From positions 2,583,468 to 2,647,467 of the forward strand of contig NZ_CH672390.1 of assembly GCF_000152865.1 (NCBI RefSeq): a stretch of 64,000 bases of DNA. Reading direction: 5' to 3'. This DNA comes from Erythrobacter sp. NAP1 (GTDB taxonomy: Bacteria; Pseudomonadota; Alphaproteobacteria; Sphingomonadales; Sphingomonadaceae). The notes below the pieces were generated by a model. The model saw only the letters and a program-made list of their open reading frames with translations. It was not told where the DNA came from and did not search any database. Of the stretch, positions 16,086 to 24,680 are shown in pieces; position 1 is the first letter of the stretch, and every line of letters begins with the position of its first letter. The position numbers and the translations under genes are program-made.

Positions 16086-18164
16086 ATGCAAAGCAGCGCA
16101 AAAACGGGCGATATGGCGAGCGCGCTTGAGGCGCGCGTGTCGGCGCTTGTCGACATTGGGGTCAACCTCGCAGCCGGCTCCATGCTCTGGCCTCGCCGGC
16201 TCAAGAGACTTGCGGTCATGTCGCTGGACGTGTGCCTCGCTGCTCTCGCAGTCTGGGCCGCTTTCTCGCTGAGGCTCGGGGAATTCCACGTTCCGGGAGA
16301 GGGGTTTGCGCTCCTCACGCTTGCCATGACCGCTCTCTGGTTTCCGATAGCGCTACGGCGCGGCACCTATCGCTCGATCTTTCGCTTTGCAGGGCGCGGG
16401 GCGATTGTGTCCCTCATGGTGTCGGCGATGCTGGTGACACTGCCGCTGATCGCGGGCTTTACGGTGGTCGCTCACGACGGCATCCCGCGCACCCTCGCGA
16501 TCCTTGCCCCGCTCCTGTTCTTCATGGCCGTCACCCTCTCCCGAATTGTCGGGCGCTATGTGCTGGTCGACCTGTTCAGCGCGCGTGCGAGCCATGCAAA
16601 CGTCAAACGGGTCATCATCTACGGCGCAGGCGCCGCCGGACAGCAGCTTGCCTCGTCGCTTTCTGCAGAGCCCGCGATGCGCGTGGTCGGGTTCGTCGAC
16701 GATGACCCAGCCAAGGACGGGCATTTTCTCGACGGCGCGCGGGTCTATCACTCGTCGCAGACCTGCACGCTCGTCGAACAGCTTGGCGTCACCGATATCG
16801 TCATCGCGATCACCGCGATTAGTTTTGCACGGCGCAAGCACATCATCGCCGCGCTCGAACCGATGGGCGTGAACGTGCAAACCCTGCCGCCGGTGCGCGA
16901 AGTGATGGATGGACGGATTTCAGCTGCTGCGCTGCGCCCGGTCGCGATCGAAGACCTGCTCGGACGCGCGGCCGTGCCCGAGCATGGCGACCTGCTATCT
17001 CGTGAAATCTCAGGGAAAGTCGTGATGGTGACCGGCGCTGGCGGGTCGATCGGTTCAGAAATCTGCCGCCAAGTCCTTGCGCAGGACCCGGCAGCGATGA
17101 TCCTCGTCGAAGCGAACGAATTTGCGCTCTTCTCCATCGGGTGTGAGCTTGAGGCGAGCCTTTCCGCGCGTGACACCGCAACGCGGCCCTCTGTTTATCA
17201 ACGCCTTGCCGACGTCTCACTGGCGAGCGCGGTCGATCGACTGTTTGCCGAGTTTACCCCGCATGCGATCTTCCATGCGGCAGCCTACAAACATGTCCCG
17301 CTGGTCGAGGAAAACGTCCTCGAAGCGGTGCGAAACAACGTGACTGGAACCCGCCTGATGGCTGAGGCTGCGCAGCGGCATGGCGTAGAGCGTTTCGTGC
17401 TCATCAGCACTGACAAAGCGGTGCGCCCTCCCAATGTGATGGGTGCGAGCAAGCGTTTGTGCGAAGTTGTCCTTCAGGACCTTGCGCGCCGCCGCGGGGC
17501 TGCAATCTTTGCTATCGTGCGCTTCGGCAATGTCCTGGGATCAAGCGGCTCGGTTGTCCCGACTTTCCAACGCCAGATCGAAGCGGGCGGACCGGTAACG
17601 GTCACCGACCGCAAGGTAACTCGCTATTTCATGACCATTTTCGAGGCTGCGCAGCTTGTCATCCAGGCGGGCGCGATGGCGCGCGGGGGCGAGGTCTTTC
17701 TTCTCGACATGGGCGAGCCGGTGAAGATCTGGGATCTCGCGCGCTCGATGGTGCGTCTGTCCGGCCTGTCGGTGCGCGATGCTGCTAATCCGACCGGCGA
17801 CATAGCGATCATCGAAAGCGGACTTCGGCCGGGTGAAAAGCTCTTCGAGGAATTGTTGATCGACGCAGCCACCGCAGCCACCGAACACCCACGCATCATG
17901 CAGGGTGCAGACACCGCTCCTCATGCGGCAACTGTTGCGCAGGTGCTGTCACAAATCGAGATCGCGATCGCGCGCGCAGATGTAGGCGCCTGCAAACGCG
18001 CGCTGCGAATTGTGGCGCCGACCTTGCGCCTCTCGGCCCAAGAGCGGACTGCGCGGGGTAGAGCCTATTCCCGGCCAGCGGTGCGGATACTCGAGAGCGG
18101 CTCTTCACGCGGCGCTAGCGGGGCCGTTGTCGACGCTCCGAACCAACAGCCGACGCAGGTCTAG
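16086..18164 (+). CDS. membrane nucleotide-sugar 4,6-dehydratase (WbpM/CapD family)
   Basis: 692 residues. Four hydrophobic helices lie at about residues 43-155, then a CoA-binding-like Rossmann domain (about 180-290), then the catalytic SDR domain with GAGGSIGSE beginning near residue 317. The active-site triad is of the S-M-K type seen in large membrane homologues such as WbpM: STDK near 441, M452 and K456. Expected reaction: UDP-GlcNAc to UDP-2-acetamido-4-keto-2,6-dideoxyglucose, feeding the upstream reductase. ATG 16086 is preceded by GGAAGGGGG; a TTG at 16062 is unlikely to be the start. Confidence 0.9.
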   Translation: MQSSAKTGDMASALEARVSALVDIGVNLAAGSMLWPRRLKRLAVMSLDVCLAALAVWAAFSLRLGEFHVPGEGFALLTLAMTALWFPIALRRGTYRSIFRFAGRGAIVSLMVSAMLVTLPLIAGFTVVAHDGIPRTLAILAPLLFFMAVTLSRIVGRYVLVDLFSARASHANVKRVIIYGAGAAGQQLASSLSAEPAMRVVGFVDDDPAKDGHFLDGARVYHSSQTCTLVEQLGVTDIVIAITAISFARRKHIIAALEPMGVNVQTLPPVREVMDGRISAAALRPVAIEDLLGRAAVPEHGDLLSREISGKVVMVTGAGGSIGSEICRQVLAQDPAAMILVEANEFALFSIGCELEASLSARDTATRPSVYQRLADVSLASAVDRLFAEFTPHAIFHAAAYKHVPLVEENVLEAVRNNVTGTRLMAEAAQRHGVERFVLISTDKAVRPPNVMGASKRLCEVVLQDLARRRGAAIFAIVRFGNVLGSSGSVVPTFQRQIEAGGPVTVTDRKVTRYFMTIFEAAQLVIQAGAMARGGEVFLLDMGEPVKIWDLARSMVRLSGLSVRDAANPTGDIAIIESGLRPGEKLFEELLIDAATAATEHPRIMQGADTAPHAATVAQVLSQIEIAIARADVGACKRALRIVAPTLRLSAQERTARGRAYSRPAVRILESGSSRGASGAVVDAPNQQPTQV

Positions 18165-18173
18165 GAACGCTCG

Positions 18174-19607
18174 ATGATGCCCAGAGCTTCGTCGATTTCG
18201 CCACCGCTGGCGGTAATGCTCTTCTACCTTGCCTTCGTGTTCCTGCTTGGAGGGGGCGCGCGGGCCGACATTGGATCGCTCGCGGTTTTGCGGGTCGGGT
18301 CTATCGCGGTGCTAGGCTACGCAATTGCCATCCTCGATCCTGACCAGCTGCGCGCCAACAAGAGCCTTGTAGCGCTCGCCGCGGCCTGGATCGCTTTGAC
18401 AGCAATTCACCTTGTCCCACTGCCACCAGCCCTATGGCACCAACTCCCCGGCCGCGAGCTTGCCGTCGCGATCGACGCCGCCACGGGGTTGGAAGACAAG
18501 TGGCGCCCGATAAGTCTCGTCCCGCACCGCACGATGAACAGCCTGTTCTCTCTCACGGTTCCGGCGGCGGCCTTGATGCTTGCGCTGAGCCTTTCGCGCA
18601 GCCAATTGCGCCTGACCGCGCTCGCGCTGGCGCTGCTCGCCTTTGCCAGCGCCTTCGTAAGCCTTCTTCAGATAATCGGAGGGCCGGGAAATGCCTTCTA
18701 TCTTTACCGGATCACCAATGCCGATTCCGCAGTCGGCCTGTTCGCCAATCGCAACCACAACGCGGTGTTCCTCGCCATCGGTATCGCATTGCTTGGCGGG
18801 CTTGCAGGCTTGATCACCGTCGAGCGACGGCATGCGCTGCGATTGCCGGTGATTGCACTGTTCGGGGCGCTCTCGCTTGTGCCATTCGTGATCATCACGC
18901 AGTCGCGTGCTGGCCTAGCCTTGGGCATCCTGGCGCTCGGCGCTGCTTGGTGGTTTCACAGCAGTGCGCGCCCAGCTGATGGGGCGAGGAAGAGCTCGCG
19001 CAGAACCGTACTAGGACTGTTCGCCGCAGCTTCAGGAACCCTTGCGCTGGCAGCTCTCACAGGCGTTCTGACAGCCAACAATGCATTCGGGCGGCTGATT
19101 TCGGGCGGCAACGCGGACGATGAGTTGAGGATGCGAATCTGGCCTCGCGTGATTGAGCTTGCTGCGGAGCATTTCCCCGTCGGTTCTGGCATCGGCACCT
19201 TTGTTGAAGTGTTCGAAGCGGGTGAGACTTCCTCCACTTTGGGTCCTTCCTACATCAATCACGCGCACAACGATTTTCTCGAGATCGCGCTGACCGGAGG
19301 GCTGCCCGCGGCCCTACTTGCCGTGGTCGGCGTTTCCTGGCTTTCGCTTAGGGGATTGCGCGCATTTTCGCACAGCTCCGGGGCTGACCGCACCTTGCGT
19401 CACCTCGGCATGGTCACTGTCGGTCTGGTCGCCCTGGCCTGCCTTTATGACTATCCGTTGAGAACTCCATCGCTCGCGACTGTCTCCATTCTGGCGCTGG
19501 TCTGGATTGCAGGCCGAGCGCCAGAGAGTAGCCCTGATGCATCGGCGATGCGCCCGCTCAAACAGACGGCTCGCACAGCCGATCCGGCCGCGAAACTGGC
19601 GGCATGA
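18174..19607 (+). CDS. O-antigen ligase/polymerase family membrane protein (Wzy_C)
   Basis: 477 residues with about 11-12 hydrophobic helices and one large periplasmic loop (about residues 290-375). The loop carries the HAHNDFLE motif that marks the O-antigen ligase/Wzy_C superfamily, and the preceding helix has ITQSRAG. It could ligate finished polysaccharide to an acceptor or polymerise repeat units at the periplasmic face. A second candidate polymerase is encoded at 30942-32342, so the split of roles is open. It starts nine bases after the dehydratase stop, with AGGAA before the ATG. Confidence 0.85.
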   Translation: MMPRASSISPPLAVMLFYLAFVFLLGGGARADIGSLAVLRVGSIAVLGYAIAILDPDQLRANKSLVALAAAWIALTAIHLVPLPPALWHQLPGRELAVAIDAATGLEDKWRPISLVPHRTMNSLFSLTVPAAALMLALSLSRSQLRLTALALALLAFASAFVSLLQIIGGPGNAFYLYRITNADSAVGLFANRNHNAVFLAIGIALLGGLAGLITVERRHALRLPVIALFGALSLVPFVIITQSRAGLALGILALGAAWWFHSSARPADGARKSSRRTVLGLFAAASGTLALAALTGVLTANNAFGRLISGGNADDELRMRIWPRVIELAAEHFPVGSGIGTFVEVFEAGETSSTLGPSYINHAHNDFLEIALTGGLPAALLAVVGVSWLSLRGLRAFSHSSGADRTLRHLGMVTVGLVALACLYDYPLRTPSLATVSILALVWIAGRAPESSPDASAMRPLKQTARTADPAAKLAA

Positions 19608-19653
19608 TCCATGGCCGCCCTCGCGGTCGGGAATGACCGAGGGGGAATGCATC

Positions 19654-20400
19654 ATGGCTACGACACCGGCATCGCATAAAGGCATTTTCGCACGGATTGG
19701 CGTCCTGATGTGCGCATCGTACTTGCTCGCAGCCTGCGCATCGGCCCCGCCCCTTGGCGGCGCTCCGGGGCTTGATGTCGTCTCCGCCTCACAGCTGCCC
19801 ACGCCCGTGCCCGGCGCTGCGAGCCATGCGGCGCGCCCCTACCATGTCGGTCCATTCGACAAGCTTCGGATCGACGTATTCGGCATCGAGGAGCTCAGCG
19901 ACCGCGAAGTGCAAGTCGACGCTGCCGGGCGGGTGTCATTTCCGCTCGTGGGCAGTTTCGAAGCGGCAGGTAAAACGCCAAGCGCAATCGAAGCTGAACT
20001 GGAAAGCGCGCTCAGCGCACAATTCATCCGCAACCCCCAGGTCACGGTGAACCTTGAAGAAACCGTCAGCCAGGTGGTCACGGTCGACGGTCAGGTGCGT
20101 GAGCCGGGGCTTTACCCGGTTATCGGACGGATGACACTGATGCAGGGCGTCGCAACGGCAAGCGGCCTTACCGAATTTGCCAAGGTCAATGACGTCGTCG
20201 TCTTCAGAGAGGCAGGCGGACAACGCTATGCCGCGCTCTACAATCTGGGTGCGATCAGGCGCGGCATCTACTCCGATCCCGAGATCTACGCCGGTGACGT
20301 TGTGGTGGTGGGCGAATCCAATTCGCGTCGCCTCTTCCGCGACATCCTTGCAGCTACTCCGCTGCTGACCGCCCCGATCATCGCACTGCTGCAGAACTAA
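19654..20400 (+). CDS. polysaccharide export outer-membrane lipoprotein (OPX, Wza-like)
   Basis: 248 residues. The signal peptide ends in lipobox LLAAC, then a Poly_export domain (about residues 65-145, starting YHVGPFDKLRIDV) and one SLBB domain (about 150-215). The long Wza-type C-terminal amphipathic helix is missing; only a short apolar C-terminus is present, so an additional outer-membrane barrel may be needed. It would form the periplasmic/outer-membrane conduit with the BY-kinase encoded next. ATG 19654 (GGGGGA upstream) was preferred to ATG 19633 because it gives a compact signal peptide. Confidence 0.92.
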   Translation: MATTPASHKGIFARIGVLMCASYLLAACASAPPLGGAPGLDVVSASQLPTPVPGAASHAARPYHVGPFDKLRIDVFGIEELSDREVQVDAAGRVSFPLVGSFEAAGKTPSAIEAELESALSAQFIRNPQVTVNLEETVSQVVTVDGQVREPGLYPVIGRMTLMQGVATASGLTEFAKVNDVVVFREAGGQRYAALYNLGAIRRGIYSDPEIYAGDVVVVGESNSRRLFRDILAATPLLTAPIIALLQN

Positions 20401-20432
20401 CAAGCGCGCCCGAACGGGCCGGTGAGGCAATC

Positions 20433-22691
20433 ATGACCGACAGCACCAATCTCGTCCCGATGCGCCCGCTCGCAGCGCCCGCGGCCCTGCTCCCCCCAGA
20501 CCTTTCTGCCAGTGGAGAGAGAGGCGGCATGCGGCCGGTGCTGGTTGAGTATCTCGACGTGCTACGGCGGCGCAAATGGGTCATCTTGGCCGTAACCCTG
20601 GCAGCAGTGATGGCGGCGCTCGTCATCACCTTGCTGACCCGCCCGACCTACACGGCCACCACACAGGTTCAGGTCAGCCGCGAACAGGCCAATGTGACCA
20701 ATGTCCAAGGCGTGGAATCCGAAAATGCCGGGCGCGATCTCGAATTCTATCAGACGCAATATGAATTGCTCGAAGCGCGCTCCCTTGCGGAACGGGTCGT
20801 GCGAAGCCTGAAGCTCGATCGCAACGAAGATTTCTGGAACGCGCACGGCGTCGATCCGGCTGCCATCGATAAATCGTCACTCGCACAGCCGGATCAGGTG
20901 AACGCACGCGCCAGAGCCGCGAGCGCCCCGCTCACGGATGCGCGCCGCAGCGTGAGTGCTCGCGAGCGGATCGCTATCGAGACGCTCCTCAAAAACGTCT
21001 CGGTCAATCCGATCCGCGGCTCATCGCTGATCGACCTCGACTATTCCTCCTACGATCCCGAGATGTCAGCCCGCATCGCCAATGTCTGGGTCGATGAATT
21101 CATCGCGCAGTCGATTGCGCGCAAATTCGACTCCACTGCCGAGGCGCGCAACTTCCTTGAAGGCCGCCTCGATGAACTCCGCGCAAAGGTCGAACAATCC
21201 GAGCGAGCGCTGGTCGACTTCGCCACGCAGCAGGGGATCATCACCCTGACATCGGACAGCGGCGGTCAGGGCACAGCGCAGATCCGCGAACACACGCTGG
21301 CATCTGAAAACCTTCAGGGACTGAACGCTCAGCTGATCGCCGCAACCGGTGAGCGCGTCGAGGCGCAGGCTCTCGCGCGAAATAGCGGGTCTGCGCAGAC
21401 AAACACCACCCTCGCCAGGCTCCGCGAACAGCGTGCGGTAAGCGCTGCCGAGCTTGCCGAACTGATGGTCCAGTTCGAGCCCGGCTATCCACGCGCTCTG
21501 GCTCTTGAAAACCAGATAGCCGAACTCGACAGCGCGATTTCGGGCGAAGAAGCGCGGATCAGCCGCGCCGCCGACGAAGCTTTTCTCGCCGCTCAAAGGA
21601 GGGAGGCAGAGCTGCGCTCAAGGGTTGCAGGATTGTCCGGCCAGGTGCTGTCGCAGCGCCGCGACGCGATCCAGTACAACATCTTTCAGCGCGAAGCCGA
21701 CACCAATCGCCAACTCTACGACAGCCTGCTTCAACGCTACAAAGAGATCGGAGTGGCCGCGGTCTCGGCCAGCAATATCGCCGTCATCGATACAGCCCAG
21801 CCGCCCCAGCGCCCGTCCTCGCCAAACCTGCTTTTGAACATGGCTTTGGCCCTCGTTGCAGGCACAATCGGCGCTGGCGGACTGGTTTTCCTTCTTGAAC
21901 AGAGCACCGAGGGGTTGAGTGATCCAAGCAAGGTGCACGAAGCGCTCGGCATTCCCCTTCTTGGAAGTGTCCCGCAGGTGCCGGATCATGAAGATCCGGT
22001 CGAGCTGGTCGCCGATCCCAAGACCGAAATTGCCGAAAGCTATATCGCGATCCGCTCAAGCCTTGCGTTCACGACCACACAAGGCGTCCCCAAAAGCTTC
22101 ATGCTGGTGAGCTCGCAACCGGCCGAGGGCAAAAGTTTGAGCGCGCTAGCTCTCGCGCTTGTGCTTGGCCGAATGGGTAAGCGGGTGCTCTTGATCGATG
22201 CCGATCTGCGCAATCCTTCGGCGCACGCATATCTTGGCACGCACCGGAAGGTCGGCCTGTCGAATTACCTTGCCGGAAATGATCAAGTCGGCGCTCTGAT
22301 CCAGAACGTTCGTCCCAATATCGACCTGATGGCCTCAGGCCCGAGCGTTCCCAGCGCAGCGGAGCTTTTCTCGAGCGATCGGCTGCGAGAGCTTACGGCG
22401 CGAATGGCGAAGGAATACGACCACGTCATCGTTGATTCAGCACCCGTCATCGGGCTCGCAGATGCTCCCCTGGTCAGCCAGGCGGTCGAGGCTGTCATAT
22501 TCGTCGCCGAGGCTGGACGCGTATCCGTACGTGGTTTGACTTCCGCTCTTGAGCGCATGGCTGCAGCCGGATCGCCAATTGTCGGCGCGATCCTTACCAA
22601 ACTCGATCAGCGATCCTCGCATTACGGGTACGGGTACAGCTACTCCTATTCCTACTCAGACCGACTGGAGGATGAGCGCGGTGCAGCCTGA
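20433..22691 (+). CDS. Wzc-like polysaccharide co-polymerase with BY-kinase domain
   Basis: 752 residues. N-terminal Wzz domain with TM1 at about residues 48-67, a long periplasmic coiled-coil region (about 190-430) and TM2 near 465-487, then a cytoplasmic bacterial tyrosine kinase. Walker A is in QPAEGKS (K567), Walker A' is LLIDADLRNP (D589, D591), and Walker B is in VIVDSAPVIG. The C-terminus has a tyrosine cluster: six tyrosines alternating with Gly or Ser just before the last ten residues. Cycles of autophosphorylation there control chain length and export with the OPX protein. GGTGAGG precedes the ATG. Confidence 0.95.
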   Translation: MTDSTNLVPMRPLAAPAALLPPDLSASGERGGMRPVLVEYLDVLRRRKWVILAVTLAAVMAALVITLLTRPTYTATTQVQVSREQANVTNVQGVESENAGRDLEFYQTQYELLEARSLAERVVRSLKLDRNEDFWNAHGVDPAAIDKSSLAQPDQVNARARAASAPLTDARRSVSARERIAIETLLKNVSVNPIRGSSLIDLDYSSYDPEMSARIANVWVDEFIAQSIARKFDSTAEARNFLEGRLDELRAKVEQSERALVDFATQQGIITLTSDSGGQGTAQIREHTLASENLQGLNAQLIAATGERVEAQALARNSGSAQTNTTLARLREQRAVSAAELAELMVQFEPGYPRALALENQIAELDSAISGEEARISRAADEAFLAAQRREAELRSRVAGLSGQVLSQRRDAIQYNIFQREADTNRQLYDSLLQRYKEIGVAAVSASNIAVIDTAQPPQRPSSPNLLLNMALALVAGTIGAGGLVFLLEQSTEGLSDPSKVHEALGIPLLGSVPQVPDHEDPVELVADPKTEIAESYIAIRSSLAFTTTQGVPKSFMLVSSQPAEGKSLSALALALVLGRMGKRVLLIDADLRNPSAHAYLGTHRKVGLSNYLAGNDQVGALIQNVRPNIDLMASGPSVPSAAELFSSDRLRELTARMAKEYDHVIVDSAPVIGLADAPLVSQAVEAVIFVAEAGRVSVRGLTSALERMAAAGSPIVGAILTKLDQRSSHYGYGYSYSYSYSDRLEDERGAA

Positions 22692-24000
22692 GCGCGCCTC
22701 CAGCGGTTTTCGCACAAAGCGTCCTGGCGCGCCTCAACTGCGACCGAGGCGGGTCGCGGTTACGGCTCTGTTCCTGATGCCGCTCGCTTTTGTGAGCGGC
22801 GCCCTGTCGTTTGCCGATACACTGGTCGCCACCGACCCTGTAACAGCTCAACGGCTCTATCCGGCGCATGCCAAGGCGAAGGTAAGGGCAGCTGACGCGG
22901 TGTTGGCTCAATCCCTGCAGACCGCGGCAGCGCCGATCGCACACGGAGGCGAGCCGACTGAGCTCTCCTCGCTCCCTGCACGACTAGACAGGCTTTCGCC
23001 GAACGTTCGGGCGCGACTTGAAACAAGTGCCCGTTCGAGCTTGGCGAACACTCCTTATTCGCCCGGCGCCCTGCGCCAACTTGCAATCGCCAGCCCCTCT
23101 CGCGCTCAGCAGCGCAGCCTGCTCGCTCTTTCCCGCCGAGTTTCGCGGCGCGACGTTGGCGCCGCTGCGCACACTGCCGAACTCGAATTTCGAGATGGCA
23201 ACCTGCGACGCGGTCTTGAGACGCTCAATGAAGCGCTCGTCATTTCCCGGGCACTGGATGATCCAATATTCCCGCTGCTTTTAAGCGCAACACGGTTCGA
23301 AGACTTCGAGCCAGCGTTTCGGCCAATTCTGGAGCGCGATCCTGCTTGGGGCGAAAGGCTCGCCCAGCATGCCGTCGGGCCAGGCGGTTCAGCATCGCTA
23401 TTCGCACGCATCGCCCGGCACTTTCCAGAACGCTCCCGTGCGCGCTCAATCGATTACGGCGCTCCTCTGGTTGACCGTCTTGTCAGTAGCCGCGATTTCG
23501 ATGGAGCGTTCGGCGCATACGAAGCCTATTCCCCCATGCCCCAAGACCCGGGCCGCCTTATCAACACGTGGCTTCCCCCGCTGGATTGGCGACTAATCGA
23601 CAACATCGACACAGGTGCAAGACAGGTCGGATCGCGCGATCGAGTGGTCGAGCTCTTCGCCAAGACACACAGGTCAGGTGAAGCAGCGCGCCTAATCACG
23701 CGGCTTGATCCGGGGCAATATGTTCTGGGCCTGTCGCTCGGCGATCTGCGCGGCGAAGGGGGGCGGCTCTCGCTCGAGACTGTCTGCCTGGCTGAAGGGC
23801 GTGAGTGGACCGCCGGCACAGCGCAGGCGTTGATCGCTTCGCCCGGCGCCGCCCTTGCAATCACCGTTCCACCGGGCTGCCCATACCAATCGCTCAGACT
23901 TGCAATAGCCGCGAACGGCGAAGCGATCAGCGTCCTGATCGAAAGCGCCCGGTTCGAGCGGGCAGCCACTCCAAATTCCACGGACGGAGAGACGCTTTGA
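22681..24000 (+). CDS. uncharacterised membrane-anchored protein of the polysaccharide locus
   Basis: About 439 residues. The Arg-rich cytoplasmic N-terminus is followed by one hydrophobic segment (about residues 26-45), an Ala/Leu/Arg-rich region that looks like helical (TPR-like) repeats (about 60-230), and a C-terminal domain with two cysteines and beta-like strands (about 360-435). I do not recognise a family. The start is uncertain: GTG 22681 has GGAG ten bases upstream, while ATG 22672 lies too close to it. Either start overlaps the BY-kinase end, so translation is coupled. Its stop overlaps the next start. A periplasmic accessory role in assembly or export is inferred from position only. 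Confidence 0.7.
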   Translation: MQPERASSGFRTKRPGAPQLRPRRVAVTALFLMPLAFVSGALSFADTLVATDPVTAQRLYPAHAKAKVRAADAVLAQSLQTAAAPIAHGGEPTELSSLPARLDRLSPNVRARLETSARSSLANTPYSPGALRQLAIASPSRAQQRSLLALSRRVSRRDVGAAAHTAELEFRDGNLRRGLETLNEALVISRALDDPIFPLLLSATRFEDFEPAFRPILERDPAWGERLAQHAVGPGGSASLFARIARHFPERSRARSIDYGAPLVDRLVSSRDFDGAFGAYEAYSPMPQDPGRLINTWLPPLDWRLIDNIDTGARQVGSRDRVVELFAKTHRSGEAARLITRLDPGQYVLGLSLGDLRGEGGRLSLETVCLAEGREWTAGTAQALIASPGAALAITVPPGCPYQSLRLAIAANGEAISVLIESARFERAATPNSTDGETL

Positions 24001-24680
24001 GAGTACTCGCTATTATTCCAGCACGCGGTGGATCGAAGGGTCTTCCGGGCAAAAACCTTCGCATCTTGGCCGGCAAACCGCTGATCGTCTGGTCGATAGA
24101 GCATGCGGTCAATTGCGATGCGATCGCCGATGTCGTCGTAAGCACCGACTCGCCCGAAATCGCTGCAATCGCGCGCGGGTGCGGGGCTGAGGTGCCGTTT
24201 TTGCGACCTGCGGATCTCGCGACGGACACGGCTCCAACCGAGCCCGTCATGCTCCACGCTCTCCATGCGATGGAGGACATGGGGCGCAGCTACGATTGTG
24301 TTGCGCTGCTCCAGCCAACCTCCCCGCTACGCGCCCGTGAAATGAGTGCCCGCGCCCTCGCCCAGCTCAATTCCGAGAATGCGGATAGCTTGCTCACCGT
24401 AACGGAGAGCCACGCCTTCTTCTGGCGGCAATCGCCGGTGCGTGCGCTATATGATTATGACAACCGGCCGCGACGTCAGGACATCGCCCCTGACAAGCGC
24501 CATTACCGGGAAACCGGATCGCTCTATCTGACCCGGCGCGACGTGCTCGTCAGGGAGCGCAATCGTCTCGGCGGTAAAATCGCGCTGCTAGAAACCAGCG
24601 AGGAGGAAGGCTTCGAGATAGACAGCCTTGCCGATTTCCGCCTGCTCGAAACACTGATGTCGGAGGCGATCCCGGCATGA
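23997..24680 (+). CDS. CMP-sugar synthetase (acylneuraminate cytidylyltransferase family)
   Basis: 227 residues, usual for NeuA/PseF/LegF-type enzymes that join CTP and a 2-keto-3-deoxy sugar acid to give CMP-sugar. The N-terminal IIPARGGSKGLPGKN nucleotide-binding loop follows directly after the start. STDSPEIA and the RETGSLYLTRRD block near the C-terminus are also typical. The TTG start at 23997 overlaps the previous stop (TTGA) and has a GGAGAG ribosome site; an in-frame ATG upstream lies well inside the previous gene. It shares ATGA with the following synthase gene. The sugar is not determined by sequence. Confidence 0.9.
   Translation: MRVLAIIPARGGSKGLPGKNLRILAGKPLIVWSIEHAVNCDAIADVVVSTDSPEIAAIARGCGAEVPFLRPADLATDTAPTEPVMLHALHAMEDMGRSYDCVALLQPTSPLRAREMSARALAQLNSENADSLLTVTESHAFFWRQSPVRALYDYDNRPRRQDIAPDKRHYRETGSLYLTRRDVLVRERNRLGGKIALLETSEEEGFEIDSLADFRLLETLMSEAIPA

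Noticed and set aside
22600..22680. Tandem repeat array
   Set aside because: The repetitive bases encode the tyrosine tail of the BY-kinase and are explained as coding sequence.
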